Shown here: piece by piece, positions 40,153 to 46,516 of the stretch | Layout of the letters: every line of letters begins with the position of its first letter | Numbering within the stretch: the stretch's first letter is position 1 | Assembly: GCA_947475125.1 (NCBI GenBank) | Contig: CANJMX010000002.1 | Location: 1-46,516, forward strand | Direction of reading: 5' to 3' | Source: Actinomycetota bacterium | GTDB taxonomy: Bacteria; Actinomycetota; Thermoleophilia; Miltoncostaeales; Miltoncostaeaceae | DNA: 46,516 bases | Translations under genes and position numbers: made by a program | The notes under the pieces: model-generated | What the model was told of the DNA's origin: nothing | What the model saw: the letters and a program-made list of their open reading frames with translations, nothing else | The model's database searches: none

Positions 40153-40962
40153 CTACGAACGTGGCATGGGGAATGACCCCACCTGCATGAGGCACTGTGC
40201 GGCCACCTCGGCGCCCCGGGCACAGGCATCGAGGATGTCATCGCCCGCGGCGATACCCATGAGCACCCCGGCGTTGAATGAATCACCCGCCCCGCAGGTA
40301 TCCACCAACCCGGGCACCGGTACGGAGTCGTAGCGACGCCAGCCGTGGTCGGCGTCCCATGCCCGGCCGCCGTGCGCGCCTTCGGTGAGCACACACCAGC
40401 GCGCACCAGTGGCCTCAAGCATGTCGTCGCCCGCCCCTCCGGGATTCTCGGTGGCCGACCCGATGTACAGGTCCCACCGGTGCCCCGCAGCAGCGTCGTC
40501 GGCGATGGCGCGGGTGTCGGTGGCGCGCAACGTGGCACCGGCGGCGGCGGCCGCACGCAGGTCGGCGTCGCGCCACGATGACCAGGTGATACCCGGCTCG
40601 TCACCCACAGCATCGACGATCTCGGCGTCGGCGGGCGGATTGCTGTGGCCCGTGTAGATCGTGCGCTCCCCACCTCCGGGAACCAGCACCAGTGCGCGGG
40701 CGGTGCGCTCGCAGGGCACCCAGTGCACAAACAGTCCCACGCTATTGCAGGCCTCCAGCAGCATGAGCCCCTCGCTGTCATCGGCGCGGGGCGTGACCAG
40801 ACGCACCTCGGCGCCCTCGGCAGCCAGCCATGCGGCGGTGTTCATGGCTCCGCCACCCGGGCTCTCGCGCACCACATGCCCGCGCACCTTCTCGCCCTCG
40901 GCAGCCAGATGGGGCACGCGCATGAGCACGTCAAGGTATGAGGGGCCGGTCACGGTGATCAT
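40153..40962 (-). CDS. PfkB-family (ribokinase-like) sugar or nucleoside kinase
   Basis: 269 residues, cytoplasmic. The N-terminus ITVTGPSYLDVLMRVPHLAA leads to the substrate-binding PGGGAMNTAAWLA, and the C-terminal PfkB signature 2 is DTCGAGDSFNAGVLMGIA with the catalytic aspartate. The lid and length suit a small ribokinase-type enzyme. Substrate cannot be told (ribose, adenosine or another sugar). It converges with the B12-regulated pair, the stop codons being 15 bases apart. Confidence 0.88.
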   Translation of the reverse strand: MITVTGPSYLDVLMRVPHLAAEGEKVRGHVVRESPGGGAMNTAAWLAAEGAEVRLVTPRADDSEGLMLLEACNSVGLFVHWVPCERTARALVLVPGGGERTIYTGHSNPPADAEIVDAVGDEPGITWSSWRDADLRAAAAAGATLRATDTRAIADDAAAGHRWDLYIGSATENPGGAGDDMLEATGARWCVLTEGAHGGRAWDADHGWRRYDSVPVPGLVDTCGAGDSFNAGVLMGIAAGDDILDACARGAEVAAQCLMQVGSFPMPRS

Positions 40963-41375
40963 CGCTCGATCGTAGGGCGGATCTGCCGCATCATCACGGT
41001 GAAGCGTCGTTCGTCGTATCGGTGCCGCAGGCCAGTGCCGCGCGGAAGATGCGTGCCGGCAGACGAACGGACCGTCCCTGACTCACGACCTCGTCAGATG
41101 AGGCGGGGGGTGGTGGATGCTCTTGTACCCGGCCCCCCCAGACCTGGGCACAAGCCCGGATGAATAAACATCCGGATGCAACCACCACCCACACCCGCCT
41201 CGAGCGTTAGCGCGAACCCCCATCTGCGCTAACGCATGCGGTATTCATAGACATAAACCGCGGTCGAGGCCGGGTGATATGGCGTATTCGGCGGCATTGT
41301 GCCCCTTTGCAGCGCGAATACCGTCCTCAGGGCTGGGATGGAACACACCCGATCGGGGTGCTGTGGCGACCATCG
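40963..41375. other. Non-coding stretch with two inverted repeats
   Basis: About 410 bases with no supported gene. Two perfect inverted repeats occur: CCGGATG-AATAAA-CATCCGG (41156-41175), and GCGTTAGCGC (41204-41213) pairing with GCGCTAACGC (41226-41235) over a 12-base loop. They could be a terminator for the leftward HTH operon or operators. The stretch should also hold the promoter of the PfkB gene. Confidence 0.55.
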
Positions 41376-41996
41376 TCACGCCGCCTCGCGCCTCGCCCAG
41401 GCATCCATTGAGCACCGGGTGAGCCACTCCATCACTGCGACCACATAGTCCCGCGCATCCGGTGAAAGCGAACTGGGGGCCTCACTCAGGGCACAGTCCA
41501 CTGCGCGCTCCACTGCGACCATTCCGGCGAGTGCCGCATCTGGTCCAACACCGGCCCTGTCGAGCGCGTGCCCGTGTGCCAACGCCCGGTCGCGAGCCAC
41601 GCGCAAGTTGCCGGTGCGCAGCCCCTCGGCAATTACCCGCACCCAGTCCGCTGCGGCCCTCTGGCGATCATCCGCCGAGCCCCTCGGCCGAATACCCGTG
41701 CCCGCCTCGGCCAGAAACGCCTCCGTAAGTTCAGCGCTCCGGGCAGCACGGGATGCGAGTGCTTCACCCGCATCCGGTTGACCGACGAATCGAGGCGCGC
41801 GTTCCGGTGCAGGTGTCGGCATGGGTCCCGCGGCCACCCATGTGCGGAGTACCTGTCGGTTGAACCGACGGTGGCCCCCATTGGTAGTGACGTGCGGGAC
41901 GCGACCATCCGACGCCCATGCGCGCAGAGTGGACACACTCACGCCAAGAGCATCAGCGGCCTCCGAGATGGTGAGCCACGATCCCTCAGGCGGCAT
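41376..41996 (-). CDS. MerR-like HTH regulator with C-terminal helical domain (paralogue 2)
   Basis: 206 residues. The N-terminal winged HTH is WLTISEAADALGVSVSTLRA, then WASDGRVP, then the wing TTNGGHRRFNRQVLR (MerR/BldC type). A variable linker precedes a helical domain (about 100-200) with ADWVRVIAEGLRTGNLRVAR and AALAGMVAVERAV, similar in layout to RsbR-type helical sensor domains but not firmly identified. There is no B12-binding motif. ATG 41996 overlaps the end of the upstream paralogue by 11 bases. Third gene of the operon with the response regulator. Confidence 0.75.
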   Translation of the reverse strand: MPPEGSWLTISEAADALGVSVSTLRAWASDGRVPHVTTNGGHRRFNRQVLRTWVAAGPMPTPAPERAPRFVGQPDAGEALASRAARSAELTEAFLAEAGTGIRPRGSADDRQRAAADWVRVIAEGLRTGNLRVARDRALAHGHALDRAGVGPDAALAGMVAVERAVDCALSEAPSSLSPDARDYVVAVMEWLTRCSMDAWARREAA

Positions 41997-42651
41997 CAAG
42001 GACCTCTTCCCGTGCGCGGCCACCTTCTGCATACCCGGCGGCAGCCGAGGCAAGCAGTCGGTCATTTGCACGGCGCACGGACTCAACCGCGGCCTGCGAT
42101 CCAATCGCCACGGCGACCGTGCGCTCAAGCGACCTGGTCAGCGCGAGCAACTCGCCAAGTGGCTGATTGGTGATCCAGCCACCGGCACCGTGACGGTAGG
42201 CCAGCCATTCGGCGTCGCGCATACCCGATCCAAGGTCTCCCGACTCGAGCGCGTGGGCCAGATCGTCGAGGGCACGCTCGAGGCGTGCCCGACGGGCGTC
42301 GCTTGCACGGCGCGACGCGAGCGGGGACATCTCCAGCAGGCGCTCGGCACCCGCGACAACCTGATCGCGATGATCGCGCGCCACGGCTGCGGACGCCTCA
42401 CTGCTGGCCACGCGACCCGCTCGCAGCCCGTGGGGCCGCTGTGAGTGGTCGGCTGGCAGCGCACCCCCGCGTTCGGCCAACCAAGACTGCAGATCCGAGC
42501 GCAGGAAGCGGCGGTGGCCACCCGGCGTGCGACAGAATGGCACCTGGCCCGCAGCTGCCCAGGCTCGGAGTGACGACACGCTCACCCCGATGAGTCGGGC
42601 GGCCGCCGAGACCGTGAGTGCGACGTCGCGAGGGGCATCGACAGTCGCCAT
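41986..42651 (-). CDS. MerR-like HTH regulator with C-terminal helical domain (paralogue 1)
   Basis: 221 residues with the same design as its downstream neighbour: LTVSAAARLIGVSVSSLRAW, AAAGQVPFCRTPGGHRRF, a linker, then helices with RALDDLAHALESGDLGSGM and LGELLALTRSLERTVAVA. The HTH wing GGHRRF is identical in both proteins, so they are tandem duplicates that have diverged. Its ATG overlaps the response regulator's stop by one base (TGATG). The two may form heterodimers or bind related operators. Confidence 0.75.
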   Translation of the reverse strand: MATVDAPRDVALTVSAAARLIGVSVSSLRAWAAAGQVPFCRTPGGHRRFLRSDLQSWLAERGGALPADHSQRPHGLRAGRVASSEASAAVARDHRDQVVAGAERLLEMSPLASRRASDARRARLERALDDLAHALESGDLGSGMRDAEWLAYRHGAGGWITNQPLGELLALTRSLERTVAVAIGSQAAVESVRRANDRLLASAAAGYAEGGRAREEVLDAA

Positions 42652-43337
42652 CAGGCGATGAGCCCCCGGCGCATGCCCTGAAACGCTGCTTCGGTGCGAT
42701 TCGTCACACCGAGCTTGCGATAGATGTTGCCCAAGTGGAACTTGACGGTCTGCTCAGTGATGTAGAGCGCCGAGGCGATCTCACCGTTCGAGAGACCCTC
42801 CGATGCCATCTTGAGCACTTCGAGCTCGCGTGCTGTCAGGTCTGTGGAAAGCTGGACGGCACCACCCATCGCAGGCAGGATCACCCCTCCGGAGACCACG
42901 TGCCGAATGATGGCCGGGAGGTCTCTTGCAAGGGTGCCCTTACTTACGTAGGAGACCACGCCGCTCTCCATCGCCTGATTCACGTGCCCCGGGTCGGCAA
43001 GCCCGGACAGGGCGACGATTGAGAGGTCGGGATACTCGGCATGCAGCAGGGCAACTGACTCCAGGCCATCGCCGCAGCGCATCCACGGATCAATGAGCAC
43101 CGCATCCACCAGGGGCTCGCTGGCGATTCGGCTGACCAACTCCCCTCCTGTGAGGGCGAGAATGACCACCTCGATGTCGTCCTCTCCCTCAAACGCTTTG
43201 GTCGCCCCATCGACGAAGAGAGGCTGCTCATCGGCAATGGCGAGTCTGATGACCCCCCTCGGCGCCTTTAGGCGCGCCCCGTTCAGATCGCCGGTCGTGT
43301 GGGTTGGTTGTTCGTCTGAGTCAGATACGCGTTTCAT
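42651..43337 (-). CDS. NarL/LuxR-type response regulator
   Basis: 228 residues. The receiver (about 28-150) has the acidic pair in IADEQPLFVDG, the phospho-acceptor aspartate in AVLIDPWMRCGDG and the lysine in YVSKGTLARDLP. The C-terminal LuxR HTH (about 165-225) reads LTARELEVLKMASEGLSNGE, then IASALYITEQTVKFHLGNIY. ATG 43337 has GGAGA upstream. Heads a three-gene leftward operon with two MerR-like proteins. No histidine kinase is next to it; the GAF/EAL and GAF/GGDEF genes nearby suggest a wider signalling island. Confidence 0.9.
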   Translation of the reverse strand: MKRVSDSDEQPTHTTGDLNGARLKAPRGVIRLAIADEQPLFVDGATKAFEGEDDIEVVILALTGGELVSRIASEPLVDAVLIDPWMRCGDGLESVALLHAEYPDLSIVALSGLADPGHVNQAMESGVVSYVSKGTLARDLPAIIRHVVSGGVILPAMGGAVQLSTDLTARELEVLKMASEGLSNGEIASALYITEQTVKFHLGNIYRKLGVTNRTEAAFQGMRRGLIA

Positions 43338-43464
43338 TGCCGTCTCCCCAAATCCCCAATAGCCCAATGGTTGGATGTCCCACCAACAGCCCCTCCAGGG
43401 CCGCCAAGTTCAAACTTCAGACCCCGACCGATACGGAGGGGGGCGTACTTGCATTCGATGCAGA

Positions 43465-43683
43465 TCACGGAAGCGGGCGCCACTCAGGCACGATCTCGCG
43501 CAGATGGTCCGCGAGTTCAAGGCCGTCATCGCCCGTAAGCCGTTGGCCCAGAACCACCCATGCGAGCGCCTGATCCCATGTGTCGGCGCTGCTCACATCG
43601 CCCGATCCAAGGGTGGTCCAGACCTTCGCTGCCACCACGGCCAATGCCTCATTCACATGCGCGTGGTCGGCTGGTGCATCCAT
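43465..43683 (-). CDS. Small acidic protein of unknown function
   Basis: 72 residues, acidic, mainly helical (NEALAVVAAKVWTTLGSGDV, then LELADHLREIVPEWRPLP). AGGGAG about eight bases before the ATG and natural composition support it. It is divergent from the GAF-EAL gene, with the 50-bp palindrome between them. Not recognised. Confidence 0.55.
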   Translation of the reverse strand: MDAPADHAHVNEALAVVAAKVWTTLGSGDVSSADTWDQALAWVVLGQRLTGDDGLELADHLREIVPEWRPLP

Positions 43684-43755
43684 GACGTACTCCCTGTAGG
43701 GAATGGACGCTTTCGCGTTCCTTTCGGACGCCACTAGACCATCTGGATGTGCTTC

Positions 43756-43805
43756 CTGGCACCGCCAAACGGGTGGGGTTAACCCCACCCGTTTGGCGGT
43801 GCCAG
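43756..43805. repeat. Perfect 50-bp palindrome in divergent promoter region
   Basis: 25-base arms meet at 43780/43781 with no spacer; the right arm is the exact complement of the left (CTGGCACCGCCAAACGGG... and complement, centre GGTTAACC). It lies 30 bases before the GAF-EAL start and 73 bases before the small leftward gene. It may be a long operator or form a cruciform or hairpin in the leader. Confidence 0.9.
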
Positions 43806-43834
43806 CAGCTGACCCTCCTCCTACACCGGGGGGC

Positions 43835-45622
43835 ATGCCAGCGCCGCTGCCCCGCAACGAGGGTACGCGCCTCGAAGACCTGCACGACCTCGCGGCGGTC
43901 GGAGGAGAGTTCAACGGCGACCTTGATGCCATCGTGGACATGGCAAGGATGGTCGCGGGCACACCCATCTCGCTCAGCTCAATCGTCGATGACACCGACC
44001 AGTACTTCCTTGCGCGGCGTGGCATTCACGTGGACCAGACCCCGCGCAGCATCTCATTCTGCTCGCATGCCATCGCCGCCGGCCACGATCCGTTCGTCGT
44101 TCACGACGCCCGCGACGACCCGCGCTTTGCCGATAATCCGCTGGTGACCGGTCCACCTCATATCGTCTTCTATGCAGGCTTTCCTCTTGTGACGTCCCGT
44201 GGCAATGCCGTTGGCTCCCTCTGCGTGATCGATGTCGTACCGCGCCAGTTGGACGAGCACCAGATGTCCGCACTCACCCGGCTCGCGAGCCAGACCAGCG
44301 CAATCCTCGACTCGCAGCGTCAACATCACACTTCGCGTGACATCCCGGTGAGTAGCCGCCGGGTACGCACCGGGGGTGCCGACCCGGTTCTTCTGCGCGA
44401 CCCGCAGTGCGGCCTCCTGACCAGTGCCGGCCTCATCCGTGACGTTGAGGCAGAGGGATACCTGTCCACTCCCTCGAGCGCCATCGTGCTGCTCGTGGAT
44501 GATGCCGACCCGACCGGCCGTGCCATGGCAGAGGGGGCCATCTCCGCCATCGCCGCGCGCGTCATTGGTGCGGCACCCTCCACAGCAAGAGTGGGGCGTG
44601 TGTTCGGGGGATTCCTATTGCTTTTGCCAGGGTTCAATACCCGGCAGACCCGTGAGGTCATCGACGCCCTCCTGCGCGCCCTTCGCCGCCCCGTGTATGT
44701 GAGCCACGAGATGAAGATCACCGTGCGAACTCGGTGCGGATCCGCGGTGGCCCTCGAAGCAAGCGGCGTCGGGGCATCTGATCTGATCGACGCCGCAGAT
44801 CAGGCCCTCAGCCATGCCGGTGGCGGTGAGTACGGGCTCATCGTGCTCACCGGGGGCCGCCAGAACATGAGCCGCGAGCACGCAACTCTCCTGCGTGGCG
44901 ATCTCCCCGACGCGCTGGTGAACGGTGAGATTGTTCTGCACTACCAGCCCCTCACTGGCCTCGCCACCGGGGAGGTCATCGGGGCCGAGGCCTTGGCCAG
45001 ATGGACTCACCCGATGCTCGGAGCGATTCCCCCAGACGACTTCATCCCCCTGATCTGGGAGTCAGGGCTCATCCTCGACTTCGACCGCTTTGTGCTCGAC
45101 TTCGCCCTCTCCGACATGGCGCGGGGGGCGCTGCGGGGGCATGAGGTTGCAATCAACATCTCGCTCGCATCGTTCAACGAGGGCGTTGATCTCATGGTGG
45201 GAGCTGCGCTCTCCAAGCACCACATCGAGCCATCCCAGTTGGTTCTCGAGGTAAATGAGCGAGCATCCTTCGAAGGGAACGACGAGGGCGTCGAGGCACT
45301 GGTCGCCCTATCCAATTCGGGCGTGCGAATCGCCATCGATGATTTCGGCGCCGGTATCACGTCGATCTCGCAACTCTTGCGGTTGCCCGTGACACGCGTC
45401 AAGTTCGACAAGTCGCTCATTGCAGACCTCGACGGAGGCGAGCCGGACAAAGCGGAGGTGGTCATTCGCGGGCTTTCCGGGCTCGTGTCGGGTCTGGGCC
45501 TCGAGTCAGTTGCCGAAGGAATCGAGAGCGAGAATCAGCTGCAAGCCGTGCGCCGCTGCGGCATCGATTTCGCGCAGGGGTTTTTCCTCGGGCACCCCGT
45601 GCACGCCGCCGTCGCGGTCTAG
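43835..45622 (+). CDS. GAF - degenerate GGDEF - EAL protein (c-di-GMP phosphodiesterase candidate)
   Basis: 595 residues, cytoplasmic. GAF domain about 20-165 (DQYFLARRGIHVDQTPRSIS, SHAIAAGHDPFVVHDARDD, GFPLVTSRGNAVGSLCVID). A GGDEF-like domain about 195-350 has lost its signature (FGGFLLLLP in place of GGDEF), so cyclase activity is unlikely. The EAL domain (about 360-590) keeps its catalytic set: EALARW, AINIS, LEVNE, IDDFGAG, KFDKSLI, VAEGIE and QGFFLGHP. Predicted to hydrolyse c-di-GMP under GAF control. ATG 43835 is preferred; an in-frame upstream start would translate through the palindrome. Confidence 0.88.
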   Translation: MPAPLPRNEGTRLEDLHDLAAVGGEFNGDLDAIVDMARMVAGTPISLSSIVDDTDQYFLARRGIHVDQTPRSISFCSHAIAAGHDPFVVHDARDDPRFADNPLVTGPPHIVFYAGFPLVTSRGNAVGSLCVIDVVPRQLDEHQMSALTRLASQTSAILDSQRQHHTSRDIPVSSRRVRTGGADPVLLRDPQCGLLTSAGLIRDVEAEGYLSTPSSAIVLLVDDADPTGRAMAEGAISAIAARVIGAAPSTARVGRVFGGFLLLLPGFNTRQTREVIDALLRALRRPVYVSHEMKITVRTRCGSAVALEASGVGASDLIDAADQALSHAGGGEYGLIVLTGGRQNMSREHATLLRGDLPDALVNGEIVLHYQPLTGLATGEVIGAEALARWTHPMLGAIPPDDFIPLIWESGLILDFDRFVLDFALSDMARGALRGHEVAINISLASFNEGVDLMVGAALSKHHIEPSQLVLEVNERASFEGNDEGVEALVALSNSGVRIAIDDFGAGITSISQLLRLPVTRVKFDKSLIADLDGGEPDKAEVVIRGLSGLVSGLGLESVAEGIESENQLQAVRRCGIDFAQGFFLGHPVHAAVAV

Positions 45623-45731
45623 ACCCCGCCATGACCCGGGGCGGCTTTGACCTCGGGTGCGCGGTCAATCGTCCAGCGCACGGTGGTGGCCCGCTGGTGG
45701 CGAAGAGGGGTCGCCCCCGGGTGCATGGGTG

Positions 45732-45750
45732 CCCCCGGGGGCCCCGGGGG
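45732..45750. terminator. GC hairpin between convergent signalling genes
   Basis: A 19-base self-complementary run of Cs and Gs (stem up to nine pairs) between the GAF-EAL stop (45622) and the GGDEF stop (45817). Possible bidirectional terminator; no T-tract. Confidence 0.4.
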
Positions 45751-45816
45751 TGGGTCCTCGTCGGGGCTCAGCGCACCGTCATGCTTCGCCCCCGCGGCAG
45801 GCGCAGTGGCTCATGA

Positions 45817-46516
45817 CTACTCACTGAGCCCGATCGGGTTGGCAATAACCGTGCGCGCCCGGCCGCCGGCCTTCGCCTCGTACAGGGCGGCATCAGCAGC
45901 GGCATACGCGGCGGGCCATGTGGACGCGCCCCCCTGCCCCACACACAGCGCACCAATTGAACAGGTAATCGCGTCAGGGCCGTCGGTGGGAATGGACCGA
46001 ACCGCGTCCAGCAGACGATCGGTGGTGGAAATCAGGATCGCGGGGTCGCACACCGAGAGGATGACCGCGAACTCGTCGCCCCCGAACCGAGCAACCAGTT
46101 CATCGCTCCGCACCGCGCCGGAAATCGCCTGGCCGACGCTGATGATCGCCAAATCGCCGCCGAGGTGCCCCACGGCATCGTTCACCTCCTTGAAGTGATC
46201 GATGTCGATCAGCAGCAGACCGAATGGGTGGTCTCCGAGCCCGGCCTGGTCGGCCTGCTCGGCGGTTCGGCGGAAGGCCTGCGTGAGGCCCCTGCGGTTC
46301 GAGAGGCCCGTGAGGGGGTCGATGAGTGCCTGTGAAGTCAACTCCTCACGTAAGGCCACCTGCGCGAGCGCACCCGCAAGCGAGTAAATGCCCTTGGCGA
46401 GAAGATCGAGGCGGCCGTGAGCGCTGAGGTCGCCCAAAGCCGGCATCTCCGGGATGGCCACCGTCAGCAAACCGAACTCCTCGCCGGTGGTGGCAACCGG
46501 GGCACAGATGGTGGCG
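45817..46516 (-). CDS. GAF-GGDEF diguanylate cyclase (5' end outside window)
   Basis: At least 233 residues are visible; the frame is open to the window edge. The beginning (CAPVATTGEEFGLLTVAIPE) is the end of a GAF-like sensor. A helix leads to a GGDEF domain with DPLTGLSNRR, LLIDIDHFKEVND, the active-site signature RFGGDEF and AADAALYEAK, so it should make c-di-GMP. At the inhibitory I-site position the sequence is RSDE instead of RxxD, which may weaken product inhibition. It converges with the GAF-EAL gene; the two could set local c-di-GMP in opposite directions. Confidence 0.92.
   Translation of the reverse strand, partial: ATICAPVATTGEEFGLLTVAIPEMPALGDLSAHGRLDLLAKGIYSLAGALAQVALREELTSQALIDPLTGLSNRRGLTQAFRRTAEQADQAGLGDHPFGLLLIDIDHFKEVNDAVGHLGGDLAIISVGQAISGAVRSDELVARFGGDEFAVILSVCDPAILISTTDRLLDAVRSIPTDGPDAITCSIGALCVGQGGASTWPAAYAAADAALYEAKAGGRARTVIANPIGLSE

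Noticed and set aside
41376..42651. Possible CarH/LitR-type B12-dependent photoreceptors
   Set aside because: The MerR-like HTH fits, but the C-terminal parts lack the B12-binding DxHxxG motif and are too short.

Overview
The window is GC-rich and gene-dense, with frequent 1-4 base start/stop overlaps, GTG starts and almost no spacer DNA. A Gram-positive style LytR-CpsA-Psr wall ligase, an FmdB zinc ribbon, a CHASE3-HAMP-SpoIIE phosphatase and PHO-box-like 11-base direct repeats point to Actinomycetota. A deep lineage such as Thermoleophilia is my guess, but no rRNA or phylogenetic marker here settles it.

Positions 1-19538 look like core chromosome. They hold the 5' end of metG, a small nucleotidyltransferase-fold gene, rsmI with a ROK sugar kinase, an LCP cell-wall ligase, an FmdB zinc ribbon, a polysaccharide deacetylase coupled to a UPF0104-type membrane protein, and a phosphate locus. 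In that locus pstS, a fused pstC-pstA and pstB are read leftward and a PhoB/PhoP-type regulator rightward, with PHO-box-like repeats on both strands between them. Next comes a tight leftward operon (pterin dehydratase, pyrD, CPA2 antiporter, KhtT-like subunit, SpoIIE phosphatase), then a FUSC-like transporter and a tRNA-Lys gene.

Positions 19494-34414 are an integrated element of about 14.9 kb. A perfect 47-bp repeat made of the 3' part of tRNA-Lys flanks it (19494-19540 and 34368-34414). It carries a tyrosine recombinase, two excisionase-like HTH proteins, a terminase-small-subunit-like HTH protein, an HNH nuclease, a five-fold zinc-ribbon/GIY-YIG-like protein, a MazG-like pyrophosphatase overlapping an EVE-like/HNH putative modification-dependent nuclease, and several small lipoproteins or membrane proteins. 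No capsid, large terminase or conjugation gene is visible. A phage satellite or a stripped actinobacterial integrative element fits best. Its two end genes are secreted beta-propellers that face inward and share a C-terminal module of about 180 residues. GGTGGGAC motifs sit as tandem pairs just inside each end and around int, as expected for integrase arm sites.

Positions 34415-46516 are again chromosome. First is a secreted/surface locus: a WxL-like small protein, an FG-GAP protein ending in the same fold, and a DUF916-like protein. Next a cobalamin riboswitch precedes two overlapping genes for a DUF4430 protein and an alpha/alpha-barrel protein, together resembling a split transcobalamin. 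A PfkB kinase follows. The window closes with a signalling block: a LuxR-type response regulator with two paralogous MerR-like HTH proteins in one operon, a GAF-degenerate GGDEF-EAL protein downstream of a perfect 50-bp palindrome, and a GAF-GGDEF cyclase cut by the window end.
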